DNA of 64,000 nucleotides from NCBI GenBank assembly GCA_948567375.1, contig OX419755.1, forward strand, positions 70,932,944 to 70,996,943, read 5' to 3'. Source of the DNA: Lunularia cruciata (Eukaryota > Streptophyta > Marchantiopsida > Lunulariales > Lunulariaceae). The notes below the pieces were generated by a model. It was not told the DNA's origin. It saw only the letters and a program-made list of their open reading frames with translations, and made no database searches. Position 1 is the stretch's first letter, and every line of letters starts with the position of its first letter. Made by a program: the position numbers and the translations under genes. Below are positions 24,233-37,165 of this stretch, one piece after another.

Positions 24233-25009
24233 ATAGACTTGAATTGTTTAACTTGGATTGTGAGCCTTGGCTTGGTGAAGCACCATAGGATGCGCTTGAT
24301 AGGTATCAACACTTGGACACTTCTGAGCTATATTCCTATGAAGACAATTTAGGCACATTTTGGAGGTGATGGACCAAGTGTGCATGGTATTCATGAGATA
24401 TAACCAAAGGCTAGTAGTGAGATTGGTCTACTTGTGGTTCATCCAAGTTAGCATGGTCTACTTGGGATGCAACTAGAAGACATGTGAAGCTTGCAATTAG
24501 AGTTGAAGGAATTTTTTGCTTTGAGATTGTGGACTCTAGTAGTTGGGAGTCTAGCAATTAGGAGCATGATATTATTGCTCCCAAGGGCCCAATGTAGCAT
24601 CTAGTTAGTGCATCTTCTACTCCTACATCAATTACAAAGGATACTTGGGAGCCAAATATTGGACCCAAGCTTACAAGAGGGGTAAGACAAAGAGTTTGGA
24701 GGTTCTTGAGGAGCTATATGAGTTGTTTTACCTTCAATATGAATAATTTAGGTGCTCTAACATGACCTAGTATCTGGATTGAGCTGACTAGTGCTACATC
24801 ACTTTTTTTTATGTCCTTGCAAATATAGTGATATTTTGAGAACATTGATTTATAGTCAGAGTAGAGACATTTTTGAGGTAGTTTGGTGGAGATTTCACAT
24901 AGAGAGTATGCTTCAACTACAATGATGCAAACCAAGAAAGATATGCATTGAAATTACACAAATAGGCAGATATGCATTGAAACTACACAAATATGTGGAG
25001 ATTTCATCC
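24233..25009. other. Unassigned stretch between LTR and gypsy copy 2
   Basis: No family can be assigned. It may include decayed 5' coding sequence of gypsy copy 2, since reverse transcriptase motifs begin just after it, but no gag, protease or zinc-knuckle pattern was recognised. A small local duplication (AGATATGCATTGAAA, twice) lies near 24940-24980. Confidence 0.4.
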
Positions 25010-25642
25010 CATCAACCAATAGACTAGGGTTGATTGAGATGTTATTCTTATACCAAAGGAGATATTTGATGCAATTGGGCATACAAAGGTCTTTAGTACT
25101 TTGGATCTTAGGGCAAGATATCATCAATTGCAATCAAGGAGTACTACAAGTCCAAGATAGCATTTTGGGCTATTGATCCTCATGGCAAAGATGTATTGTA
25201 TCAATGGAGGTTCCTACCATTTGGGATAAAGAATGCTCTTGCCAAATTCCAAAGAGTCATGAATAGGATCCTAGTAGGATTGGATTTTGCTCAGTGCTAT
25301 ATTGATGAAATTTTGGTCTATAGCACTATTATGGAAAAAGCATAAGAGACATTTGTTGGAGGTGCTTGAGAGATTGAGAGCTCATGGATTCAACTTATAT
25401 CTCAAGAAGTGTAAATTCTTCCACAAGCAAGTTGAGTATTTGGGTCACACTATCTGTCCTAGTGGACTTAGTGTTCATTAGACCAAGGTGGAAGCTATTG
25501 CACATATTCCTTGGCCTATGGATGTGAGCAAAGTATGAGCATTCCTTGGGTTGGTGAGCTTCTATTGCCAATATATTAGGGGATTTAGTGACATTGCCAA
25601 GACTTTGACAAAGTTGAACAAGCTTATACATGAGTGGTGTTG
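25010..25642 (+). pseudogene. Reverse transcriptase of gypsy copy 2
   Basis: Readable motifs in order are FDAIGHTKVFSTLDLRARYHQL, FLPFGIKNALAKFQRVMNRIL and CYIDEILVYS, where the catalytic YxDD site has become YIDE. The RT thumb follows: FNLYLKKCKFFHKQVEYLGHTI, then AFLGLV and FYCQYIRGFSDIAKTLTKL. In-frame stops occur near 25478 and 25536. The catalytic Asp-to-Glu change plus stops mean no activity. Confidence 0.85.
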
Positions 25643-26381
25643 TGTAATACTTCGAGGACAAGAGAAGAGAGAAAACACAGATTGCACACTCAAAACATTT
25701 GATGCCCCAAAGGAGCACCTTCTCTTTATTATATAGACAAAGAAGATCTCCTCCAAGGAAGCTCCACCATAAGATTAGGGACATAGATAGGTGACATGTC
25801 AACAAGCTCCACCCTTGGATTACTTACTTGGATGGGTGACATGTCTGGTCTAGGTCCTATCAGGTTGGTCAAACAAGCTTTGACCAAAGGGAATCTTTTA
25901 GGGAATCTTCATGTAGGAATCTCAAAATCACGTGAGTAAGGTACCATTGGAAAGCTCTCGACGAGACAAAGCAAGCAGAGGGAAGGCCAACCTTTTCTCT
26001 ATTGAGGAGATAATGCACACATTTTCAAGACCTAATTCATCCATATAGGCCTCCGAAATTGCCTTCAAAGATATCAAGCATATTTTGGTTCCTACTCTAT
26101 TAGTAGAAGTCCCCTTTGGGTGATACCTCTTTTTGATCTGTTTAGTCCATCATGTGTAACATCCTTTTAGATGTTACCAAACCAATTCTCACATTTAAAT
26201 CATATGTCTAGCTATTGGTTCTAAGGTTCTCAAGTCTACTTTGGTTTCTGCACTATTAGTAGAAGTACTCTTTTGGTGATACTTCTAGCTTATCTATTTT
26301 GACCATCATGTATAACATCATTCTAGATGTTACCAAACCAAATTTCACATCTAGATCATATGGCTAGCTCTTGGTATTACA
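25643..26381 (+). mobile_element. Solo LTR, second LTR family, with 5-bp target duplication
   Basis: The 739-bp insertion begins TGTAATAC and ends GTATTACA, an 8-bp perfect terminal inverted repeat with the canonical TG...CA ends. It is flanked by TGTTG at 25638-25642 and again at 26382-26386, a 5-bp target-site duplication. Removing it joins the two halves of gypsy copy 2 as in copy 1. No PBS or coding sequence lies inside, so it is a solo LTR left by LTR-LTR recombination. A related fragment in reverse orientation lies at 47502-47804. Confidence 0.93.
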
Positions 26382-26393
26382 TGTTGGGGAGAT

Positions 26394-26910
26394 GAGCAAA
26401 AAAAATCTTTTATAGAGCTAAAGGAGAGGTTGTGTTAGAAGCATGTAACCAATCCATCAATTTGTAAAGTGTTTTGTGTTTGGAAGTATGCATAAAGCCA
26501 TTGATTTCACAGCAGCCATTTTTATCAAGAGATAGATCAAAGGATGACCATTCTAAGTTCATAGTGATTGGAGTATGTTGTGGTTTGGAACAATGCTCAT
26601 TTAGTAGGATGACAAAGGGAAGGAGTTTGTAGTGGCTTATGCTAGTAGCTCCAACAATTCAAGAAAAGTGAAGTATAGTTCATATGAGGGAGAGTGCTTG
26701 GCAACAATGTTTAGCACATTTCCAAAGTTACCTTTTTGGTAACCCCTTCACTCTCATCATTAATCATCAACCACTGAAATGGTTGATGTAGTCTAACAAG
26801 CTTTCATGATAACTTGCACATTGGGCTCTAAAAGTATGAATTCATGGTTATTTATAGACCTGGAGTGATGAACCATGATGCAAATGGGTTCAGTAGAAAT
26901 CCATATCTCA
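26394..26910 (+). pseudogene. RNase H of gypsy copy 2
   Basis: After the LTR insertion the polyprotein resumes with an FIELKERL-like stretch. RNase H motifs follow: EFVVAYASSSNNS, KYSSYEGECLA, FGNPFTLIINHQPLKWL and, near 26870, MNHDANGFSRNP. It is broken by several stops and parallels 300-690 of copy 1. Confidence 0.8.
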
Positions 26911-26960
26911 ACCAATAGGACCAGACCAAAGCACATTGGCATGGTGAGATAAATGAAGAA

Positions 26961-28176
26961 ATGGTGCTAGGTTGGCATACATTTACCTTTTTATGTATAT
27001 TTTTTGAGACTTTGATGATATCTTTCTCAACACATACATTAGGAGTTGTTGAGGTCATAGATCCAAAAGGTGGAGATTTTGGTACAAGTCAACAAGACAT
27101 TCATGATGATGTTTTAGTGATGGATTTTCTTTGCTTTGGTGTTGTGGGTGGCACAATTGGTGCCAAGGGAAGAGATAATGTTCTTTAACAAGCTATATGG
27201 TTTAGATTGGAGAGATAAAACCTTCTTTTTGTATGGGAGGATGGTAGAGTGTAAGTAGTACCACTTTTGTCTCAAAGACCACAATTAGTTTTTCATCCTC
27301 ATGAGGAGCTAAGAAATTTTAGAGTAAAGCATGCATATAGCTTACTCTAGAGTCATTATTGGTGGGATGGTATAAAAATTGATGTACATTAGTTTGTTAC
27401 CAGAAGTGTGGTTTGTGACCAAGTTAGAGCATCATTTAATGCTCCTACACCACAATTACACCCATTACTTATCATAGAGTTAGGTTACTACTAAAGTTTT
27501 GACTTTGTTGGACCTTTATCATTGACTATAAAATATCATTAGTATGTTTTGGTTATGATGGAGCACTTCTCCAAATAGATTGAGTTGGTGGTATTTCCTG
27601 ACAAGTCTAGTGAAGGGATAGCTTACTCATTCATGGATCAGGTTCTTAGTCATTTTGTTGCACCAACTAAGGTTTTAATTACTTAAAAGTATAGAGTTCT
27701 TTGGAGAGTTTCAAGTCTTGTGTGACAAGGCCTTGCTTGATCACCATGCTACCTCCCAAGATCACCTTGATGCAAATGGCTTGGCAAAGAGAGTGGTTCA
27801 AATAATGAAGAGAGGATTGCGTAAGTATGGTTTGTAGAGAGGACACTTGAGAGATTGGGATCTCCTATTACTTTGGTTTGCCATGGGCTATTGGTTCAAG
27901 CAGCAAGTCTCTTTAGCATCCTTCTCTCCTTAATTTCTACTCTATGGATGAGATCCGGATTTACCTACAGCCATTCATCATGATCTTATTGTAGTTTTGG
28001 ACTTGGATGACCCAAATGTATATGTGAGTGTATGTTCTCAATGGCAGAGACCTTGTAGAGAGTGATGCCAATGGCATTTGAGAACTTAGCAAGTACTTAA
28101 CATAAAGATATCTTACACTATGCTACTATTAAGGAGGAGGAGGTTATAGACCTTCAATTGTCAATTTCATCCAAGT

Positions 28177-28216
<40 letters not shown>

Positions 28217-28230
28217 CTACACCAATAACA
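26961..28230 (+). pseudogene. Integrase of gypsy copy 2
   Basis: The region aligns with 720-1965 of copy 1. It keeps traces of the H2C2 zinc motif near 27290-27420 and of the core near 27540-27790 (VMMEHFSK and DHLDANGLA-like blocks). Stops and small deletions interrupt it throughout. An AT microsatellite (28180-28215) has grown inside the C-terminal coding remnant. Confidence 0.8.
28180..28215. repeat. (AT)n microsatellite within integrase remnant
   Basis: A pure AT run of about 36 bases. Copy 1 has TGACTATGTATATCTAC at the matching place (near 1927-1943), so the run probably expanded from that seed after the element inserted. Confidence 0.9.
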
Positions 28231-28536
28231 CTTGATGTGACTACATGCTACAATATCTTGAGAGTGTGTGAGGTTTTGCTTTCCACAGTGCTCATGTTGG
28301 AAGGATGTGATGGTATTATTTGGAAGGGTTATGTGTGCAATGCCACCTCCCAGACATTGATGGCAATATGTACACAAGCTTGGCAATTGTACATGCAAGC
28401 TTGCAATGTATATTATGTGGCTCTTCTCTTCTACTATGTAATTGTGTGATTGTTGTTTGAGAAGATAACATATGGCATGTTTGATAGTAGATGGCTATTT
28501 GGAGTTAGAGGGACTTAACCGCCAGCTAGGGAGGCA

Positions 28537-29196
28537 ATTGTGATACTTTAGAGTTTATGTATGACTTTTGTAGATTTTGTGCTTCTATAGTGTATGATGT
28601 TGATATTTATGTATCTTGGCATCAACATATATTGAAATTGATGTATGCTACTTAATGATGTATATATACTATCATAATACTTGTAATACCAAAGCTAGTT
28701 TTCTCCAATGCTAGAGTGATAGTCTTGGCAACCATAGTTATATTAGTAGTTGCTCAAAGACTACTTAGCGGTGGCTAGATTTTGTCTTAGGGCTATTGAT
28801 CACACATCATCACTTGCACCATTTGCATCATCAAATATGCTATCAGCGGCACCACTAGAGTTGGAGATCCAAGTTGAGCAAAGGGGCATACCTTCAAAGT
28901 GTAGCTCCAAATAGCTCAATTCTTTGATGTTGAGCCTTCAACTCCTTGGTTATGGTGAACAAAGGCCAGCAAGTATCACTTGGAGTCTATTAGCTAGAGT
29001 GGGTGTGACTTGATCATAATTAATGCTCATTGTTTGTAGATCATTGAGGATTGATTTCTGATCCGAGTTGATAATGATTCAAGTTGAGTGTTTTAAATAT
29101 TGTGGTACTTTAATGTTTATGTATGAATTTTGTATGAGTTGTGCTTCTATAGTGTATGATGTTGATAGCAATGTATATATGCATGAAAATAAGACT
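28537..29196 (+). repeat. LTR-like segment with repeated start, gypsy copy 2
   Basis: ATTGTGATACTTTAGAG at 28537 recurs as ATTGTGGTACTTTAATG at 29099, an offset of 562 bp, close to the 574 bp in copy 1. The intervening sequence aligns with 2598-3046 of copy 1. The second repeat ends after GCAATGTATATATGCA, close to where copy 1 ends. A GCTAGGGAGGCAA purine-rich tract just before 28537 could be a polypurine tract. Confidence 0.65.
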
Positions 29197-32150
29197 GAGA
29201 TCTTTGGGATTAGATGGAATTGAAAGCAAGATACTACTAAGGAGATACGTGCTAAATATGACATTTGTATATCATATGATGATATCGCATATGTTCATAG
29301 AGTTAGTAAATTGGATTTTCTTATCAATAATTCATATATATTAAGGCACTACTCACCATCTCTTTCTCAAGGATATCCAAAATATAAAGTTAAAGGATAT
29401 CAAAGTCCACTTAGGTGATATGGAGAATAGTTCTTTTCAAAGATTCACAAAATTTAAGGTTAAAATATCCAATTGTAGATTTTATATAATTAGGTGATAA
29501 GGATAATACTTCTTTTCAAAGATTCAATAATTTAAAGTAAAATATCAAATTCTATATCATCCTAAGTTAGCTTGTGTAGATCATTCTAAGTCTTCTTAAT
29601 TTAAAATTGAGCAATGAGATAACAAACGTTTGCAAATGGTTTAGGGTAGGTAAAATTACATTAAGAAGAACTACTTATTAGTGACCTTGAAAATTATATA
29701 AATCATGTGCTTTTAGGATTTTACAAAATTATCTTTTAGGTAAGATCAATAAAAATCAAATTTCTAAAAATACCTAATTATTCATGCATATAATTAGGTG
29801 AAAAGGAGAATAATTATTTTCACAGATTCAAGATTCAAGGTAAAATATCCAATTGTACATCTATATCATCCTAAGTTAGCTTGTGTAAATTATTCTACAA
29901 CTTCTTACTTTTTTATTTGAGCAATGAGATAACTTTGCAAAGTTTGTGAATAGTTAAAAGTAGGTAAAACTACCTTAAGAAAACCTACTTGATAGTGAGC
30001 TTGAAATTTTATATAAATATAAATTGTATGATATTAAGATTCATAACAACCACAAATTGTAGCTATAAATCGTTCACTTTGAGTACATAGAGAGATATAT
30101 GATTAGTTACAACAACTCCAAATATACTGTTTGAAGTTAGAATAAAAATCCAAATCCAATACTATATTAAAAAAAAAAATCCAAAAATTATTCTCATCAT
30201 TTTTTAAGATAACTTCTGTCACTTAAGAAACTATAATAAACTTCCAAAGTCCATAATTATATAATGGTCAAACTTGAGGGGAAATCAATATAGATTATTA
30301 AATTGTAAGAAAAATACTTTTTAAACTTGTTTTAGCCTCACTTTTATTAAAGATAATGAGTACTTTAATTTCTATTAATAATATGTTCTAACAAGGGAAA
30401 TCAAGTATATAATCCACATCATTTAAATTTTTATTTGGCTTGATTATAAGAAGCATGTGATCTCTCACTCTTTCAATTATCTTGTAGTAGATGATCCCAC
30501 TAATATTTGTGATTTTTGTTTATGTGTATGCTTACTTTTATGAAATATAACAAAGTGACAAGTCTTAGAATTTGAAATGGACTAGTCTTCTTTAGCCATT
30601 GCAAATCCACAATACATGTTTGGAACATACCAGTTTCACTTTAAACATATCTCTATTATCACTATTCAATATTATAGTATAATTATTGTGTAAGACTTCT
30701 TAATTGCAAGGTTTTTGAGTCTGAAACTGCACAATTACCACAAATAGATTTTTCTCCAACACCAAAAATACTACAAGTGTATGCTTCAAAAATTGTACTT
30801 TTTTAGGTCTCTCACGCAACTACTTCTTTGATTCTCTTGTAAACTACACATCTCTTTGTTTGCCACATAAATCTAGGAGGCTTGCTATTGTGGATGAGTT
30901 GAGTAAGAAATTATGTTTAGCAAATATAAGGATGCTCATTGTGGTGACTTAGTGTCTACTTACTACAATATAATCAATAAGAATTGGTCATTCCCTCAAG
31001 GATAGGTTGGATATGGCTAAAATGAGATAGATGGGGCTAAAATGAGATAAATGATATATTATTTTGTATTTAGCCTCTTGGGTAGTGTTGTTCCCAAAAT
31101 AGTGTAATTCCATCCAAATGATTGATACTACAAAATGTTATTCAATCTATTATCCTATATGCTAAAATATCAAATCTAGTGGATTATTTAGGTAAACTAG
31201 GTTCATTCTGAATAAAGATCACTTTGTTTTAGAGCCACTTTGTTCACCAATTGCCTGTCCAAGTTGCAAACTACCAATATGGGATTCATAGGATCTAAGA
31301 TTCATACATCACCCTGACCATTAGTCATACAAAAGGCATTCCCCTACAATTTTGCATGAAGGAAGACTAACAACTTCATGAAGTAAACCGGGTGGAAATA
31401 GTCCCAAAATTTAAATCCATTTTAAATACTACAGCCATGATGCAATGTTCTATCCTTCCCAAAAAGCAGAAGGTCATGGGAGTCAACAATGATTCCTACT
31501 ACTTAATCCTTTTTGGGAGTGTAATTGGATAAGATGCCAAGGCTAGGAAAGCCTATTCCTATATTGTTCTTGACTTTGGCCAAACTCCTAAAGAGCCATC
31601 CTTTAGTCTTGCACAAATGTTTCATCACACTTCAATGCAAAGGTTTATCCTTAGGATTTGTCATCCCTAAACAAGGTAAGCATAAAATCATTCATTCAAA
31701 TGGTAGACTTATATGCATACACCAACACTTGAGTCTTGATGGTATAAAATTTTTATTTTCAAAAGAATGATGTATCAAATGAAAATCAAGCCTAAGCATT
31801 TTAAACATTTCCTACTTGGCTTCAAAAATATCCAATGGCTACAATACATGGAAATTTCCTAAGTACATCTAAACCACTCAATCTTAATCATATCTAATCC
31901 TAAACCTAAACCTAATGGTAAGTAATCAAGGATGTAATCAACTCAATCATGGGTCATCAACATTGAATAGGCTTGTACTACATACATGTTGGGACCAATA
32001 ACCCAATTACACATTTACACATTACACATTATGTTTACAAAATTCTTAAGCCTACAAAAAAAAGTTATTGTTGACATGTAGAAAACAAAGTCTTCTTGTT
32101 AGGTGACAAAAATGACCATGGCCATCTTTATAAGACAAGGCTTCCATTGT
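29197..32150. other. AT-rich region with local direct repeats, no gene
   Basis: No coding or RNA gene is supported. The notable content is the 29415-30020 direct-repeat cluster. A short CCTAAACCTAAACCTAA run near 31900 resembles the plant telomere unit but is only about two units long. The rest is unassigned AT-rich sequence. Confidence 0.5.
29415..30020 (+). repeat. Direct-repeat cluster, period about 300 bp
   Basis: Two diverged copies of about 210-230 bp lie at roughly 29497-29705 and 29793-30020. Each starts AGGTGA(T/A)AAGG, contains CATCCTAAGTTAGCTTGTGTA and GAGCAATGAGATAAC, and ends in ATTTTATATAAAT-like sequence. A shorter third piece (29415-29490) matches the start of the unit. No protein or element family is recognised. 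Confidence 0.75.
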
Positions 32151-32199
32151 TATTCTTTGGCAAAAGGGGCAAGTAGAACTTTGGGTTGAACTCTCAACT

Positions 32200-34900
32200 C
32201 CTTAGCAGATGCAAACAAGGTCATCAAGTTCCTTTAAATAACTCTCCATGATTTGTTTGAAGCTAAACCGGGTCTCCTTGAACTTGGTATTGATGTGGCT
32301 TTGGAGCTTTATAGACAACAATTTGAGTTGCTTTTTTGAGTATGACTTCCTCTCAAGTGCATTGATTTGAGTGCATAAGTCCTTTGCCTTCATCTGTTAG
32401 GAGGTTTTCCTGGCCATGGGTTCCAAATGACTTAGTAGCTTACATGGTTGTATGACCAATAGCGGTGAGGAGCCCAGATCAGTTGTTATCTAGCTTGGCT
32501 CTTTTGGCACTCAACTCTTCAGTCATCTCCTTATGAATCCACTTATCTTGTTCAAACACCTTTTCTTATTGTCATTTCAGGTTGGTAGATAGGTTGGGGA
32601 TCCAAAGGTCAGTTCATTGCTTCAACTTATCATACAATATCTCCACTACCTTTTCTTCCACTTGGGTCATTTTTAGCTCACTTTGTAGTACTGCAAGTTT
32701 TTCCTCCCAATTTCATATTTCTTCCTTGCGTTGAGTTTGTTGGTGGAGGGTTTGTAGGCTATAGTCATCAACCTCCTTCTTTAAGCCATGGATTAAATTT
32801 CTGTACTTCTTGTGCCATTTTAGTTCCTCTCCTTGGAACTCCTCCAAGTGCTTATTGCCTTCCTTGTCTTTTTTGTTTGTTTGATTTTGGACCATGTGAT
32901 GCAAGTGGTGGATGAGGGATGTTGGTTCTTTAAGATTTGGATCTGACTTTTGGTATATCAACAGAAGTTCTTCCAGTGCTTCCATTGTAAGTATCACTCT
33001 ATGGATGGTGTGTGCTACCATAAGCCAAGGCAAAGAATTTCCATCCTTGCCTAGTTGTCTTTGTAGAGTCTTCTTTGTTTTAAGCGTAAGATTCTTGTCA
33101 TGGCCTAGGATTGTTGCTTCCTTTGTTTTTTTAATTTGGGTAGTTCCTTGTCGTTGCCTGCTTCATTCTCATGGGTTGGGGTGGGGCATCAATGATGGCA
33201 TCATCTCCATCCATTGGTCCTTCACATCCTTGGGATAACAAGATCTATTTCTTGGGGTTTGTCGGACCTTGTTGTTGGACCTTGACCATGTTGTTGTTGC
33301 CTTATTTTCATTTGTGCCCTTGACAAAATCTACAATCAGGCAACTTTTTTTTGTTCATATTCATTTTGTTTCATAACAAGATGCCTCTCCCTTTTTAGGA
33401 ACCAAAGTGAACAATGTGGCATCAAATGGGACTGGTTTCCAAGCTAGTGTCTTCTCTTTCCTTTTTTGAGGTAATGCATTGCCATTAAGTGGGAGTGATG
33501 ATTTGCTTCATTTTTTGGGCCTTCATAATTTTTTTCTATTGTGGGAATGAAATTTGTATAAAGGATTCTTCATTCCTTGACTTTGTACTCTGAGCAACAC
33601 CCATAATTTGTTTGTCAATTGGTTCTTTTCCTAAAAATGGACATCCCTCCCAACTCAAGTCAGCTTGAATGATGCGGTTTTACTCTCACTATCTTTTGGT
33701 GAAGGTTCTAGCTCTTGGTGTCATTTTTGTTTCTTGTAGGCTTGAACTTTTGCTTGGGCTACAAGAGTCTTTTGTCAAATTGTAATGGATTTGTATGTCT
33801 CCACCACTCATATGAATTTCTTGATCAAGGCATATTCTTTGTCCATTTTGTGTTGGTGATTTCCTTTGGCAAGGCAAGATCCTTGCTGAAGTGAGCTAGA
33901 TGGTGTAGGGAGGACCTTAAACTTCTCCTTCTTGTCATTTGTTAATAATTCATATTGATGTAAAATTGAACAATAAAGAAAGCCACAATAATAGTGGAAC
34001 CTTCCATCAGGTCTTCTAGCAACTTGATGACTTGCTCATAAAACATCCTTGCACAAATAACCAGCTTTTGCTCATGTATGAGCTAGAAGAAGATAGTTTG
34101 GTTCTGATTCATATAGTTTGGTTGTTTTGAACAAAACAACCACATTATCTTTTTGGTGATAATGCATTGAGCCTTGTTCTTCATATCTTCAATCTTGTAC
34201 CCATTCATGGATTTCCCCTTGAAAAATGAATCATCAATTCTCAACTTTAGTTGTTTGTTGGGTTTATCATGGGGTATTGATACTAACTTTCCCAAACAAA
34301 GAGCAATATGCTCCCATCATCTATTGCCAATCATCCTCCGTCCACATCATGGGACATCCTTGTAATGACTTTCCACTCAAATTCTATACATTGTGATAAA
34401 TTTCTTATACAATGGCACCATCCATGAGACCAATCACACAACAAGAAATCCATCTTTTTTTCTTGATGTAATTTTGTTGGCAATATAATCTGCACTCAAA
34501 AATCTCAAGAGGTTTACTCAAGATTTCCATTGCCTCACCTCTCTTCACTTCAATCCCTCCTTTGGGTATTTTTCTTGTCACAATTGAATATTTGAGGGAC
34601 ATGACAATGCAATTCCCACTCTATTTGGCAATTCTAGATCCAAAGCTCCCAATAGTATTGACAAAATTTGATAGTCTATTCTAGAAATTGCCTATGTGAT
34701 GTCCCAAGAGATGGCGGTCACAAAAAGAAAGAAAGAAAGAGAAAGAGAAAGGTGACAATTGAAAATTGAAAACTGCAGAAAGATTTACCTTGCGCATTAG
34801 AGTTGGCCTTTTTATAGTATCATTGGGATGGAGTCTATCCTTCTTCCTTCATAGTGGTTGGTGAAGGGTTGCAATTGTCTATTGCACATGTGAGATTGGG
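32200..34900 (-). pseudogene. Long decayed coding region, family not recognised
   Basis: Read on the minus strand from about 34.9 kb down to 32.2 kb, many consecutive open pieces carry protein-like, charged sequence in the same direction, broken by stops and shifts. Pieces include 34602-34405 (ending VIGLMDGAIV), 34295-34083, 33877-33689, 33033-32713 and 32393-32202. The 33033-32713 piece and its continuation are Glu/Lys/Leu-rich and look coiled-coil-like. I see no reverse transcriptase, integrase, transposase or zinc-knuckle motif. It could be the coding part of a non-autonomous or captured-gene element, or a host pseudogene. The direction and continuity are what I see; the nature is unknown. 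Confidence 0.5.
34724..34752. repeat. (AAAG)n-type microsatellite
   Basis: A purine-only run of AAAG and GAAAGA units near the 5' side of the minus-strand decayed coding region. Confidence 0.8.
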
Positions 34901-37165
34901 TACAAAAAGTTCACCAATGGTTCTTTGGTGGCACGCATGTCTTTTGTGCATCCTTGAAATGGTGGTACAAATTGGTGGAGTTTTGTGTTTGTCATAAGTT
35001 CACTATAGCTCTCATCATGTCACACAAAAACTTGTGAAGTTGAGGTTTACTTGTAGTGTGGTGGCACATTTTTTTGGGGAATCCTTGTTGTAAAGACTGA
35101 TGGAACAAAAACAAAATGGGTCTAGCCACAAAATGAGTCTGGTCTTATTTTTGTTGGGCAGCCGTGGAGATTCCATTTGATTTAGGCATCTTGCATCTTT
35201 AGATTGTTGGAATATGACCTCCTACAAATCCACACTTTCTTCAAACAACATCTCCAAATGTCTGGTTTGGACTATTTAAAAAAACATACATAAAAAAACA
35301 ACAAAAGGCCAAAAAAGAAGAAGCTCATAACAAAGTGGGTAGTGACAATCCTCAATAAGCCAAGGTCTACTTTTAAATGATATTTTGTAATAATGATTTC
35401 TCAAGAATTCTCATATTGCATTGAATTGTGATTCCCTACTTCCTTTACAGGTTTTTGCAAGCAATATTCAAGATTTTGGATACGGAAGTAGATATGCACT
35501 TTGGGTGCCAAACTGACCATATACATTTCTTACCTACTTTGAAAAAACAGTCAATTGAACATACCAATAATACCTTAAGAAGATAGTTTCCATTTTTATT
35601 AATGGGCACCAAAAATATTAGTATACTCTTCTTCTAGCCATGTAGTTTACTTGAACAACTCCAAGCAAGTAGCTATTTCATTCTCTCTTTTCTTTCTATT
35701 TTATGGTTAAGATCCCTTAGATCTATATAACTTCTTCAATTTATCATCCTCCAATATCCCTCATACTTTTATCATCTTGTTCATCTTATCTTCTATCCTA
35801 AAACATGCAAAAGCTCATCCTCTTATCACCCAAATCATAATTTTATTATTATTATATATATTACAAATATATAATATTATATATATAATAATTGTATTTA
35901 TTGTGATGTATAGAAATCTATTTATATATTGTGTTGTGATCTACTTTTAAGATTGATTACAAAGTTATGCTTTCTAATTATAAAATTTCCTTGTTTCTTA
36001 ATGCTCACATCTGTAAACTTATTGTAATTTGAATTATTCTTTTTATAATCTCAAAATTATCATCTATCATTTATATCTTATATCTTATCACTTCAACTTG
36101 ATTTTCTCAATCAAATTTAGTTTCTTATCCTTAACAATGTGAATTGAACCTTTATTTCCAACCCAACTTCTTTTCCTAATTGTAATAAGATTTTATAATC
36201 TACATTGCTAAAGGATTACAATAAGTATAAATTTATAAAATCCTTCCTAAGAATATAGTAACTTGTGATTGTCATCAACATGTGAATTATAAAGTTTCCT
36301 AGAAATGTTACTTGCTTCACATATAACTTATTATATTGGTGCCTCTTCATCATTCAAGTTTTAATAAGTAATTTTGAAAAACATAATTCATCACATGGTA
36401 CAATATTGGATTATCCTTAAAAGATTATAGTAAATTATTCTAATTTTAGGAACTGCATCTTAACTTGATTTTAAAAGCAGATTAAGGCATTCATTCCACT
36501 CATACAAAAGTAATTCCTTGCAATAGCAATTAAAAGAATAAGACCCAACTTTCATACTCTTTGTCCAATATTTTTTGATATTTCAAAAGGAATCCATAAT
36601 TTCATTTTCACATCATGATACAATCATCTGATTACCTAAGCATGAGCTTCACTATAATCAAGGTAATTGGGAAAAAAAGAAGAAATAAGTAACTACACAA
36701 GACAAAGCAAGTTTAGTTCATTTGGCATTTCCTCTAAAGATGCCACTTGTGATAAGTTTGGACACAAAAGTTACATATATAAAAGGATTTTCTATTGAAA
36801 AGACTATTAAGGAAGAAATAGTAGGGATTGTGGTTTAAAATGAACCTAAAATAAAAGTTAATATACAAAGATATAAAATTCAAATTGGAAGATGGTGGAT
36901 TAGATTCTACAACAGTTTGTAAGTGTGTTTCTAAATGACTTACTTGAGTATTTCCTTCATATTCAAGAATATAATTAAGAATAAGTTTCCCTTCAAAATA
37001 CTTTTGTTAGTAAATTTATCTTTTGCTTGCCTCAAAATAAAATTGAATTCTTAATAAGACCTTAATTGAACTTATACTAAAAGATTAAAATTAACTCGTC
37101 TCCAAAACAATGAGTCAATATATTTGTTCTAAAGAAATATATTGATGTTTGAGTTTGTTTTACAC
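34901..37165. other. AT-rich stretch without recognisable gene
   Basis: I find no coding region, structural RNA or clear repeat here. A small imperfect TATATA/ATAATATTAT cluster lies near 35850-35890. Confidence 0.55.

Larger units (their letters stand above)
25010..29196 (+). mobile_element. Decayed Ty3/gypsy retrotransposon, PHD-type family, copy 2
   Basis: The stretch aligns along its length with copy 1 at 1-3152 and additionally keeps the central reverse transcriptase. The order is reverse transcriptase (25010-25640), RNase H (26394-26910), integrase (27250-28230), decayed C-terminal tail (28250-28480) and the LTR-like repeated segment (28537-29196). It is split between reverse transcriptase and RNase H by a solo LTR of another family (25643-26381). 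Stops are frequent and the PHD segment is no longer readable, so it is older or more decayed than copy 1. Confidence 0.85.

Noticed and set aside
31895-31925. Interstitial telomere repeat
   Set aside because: Only about two CCTAAA-type units are present, too short to distinguish from chance.
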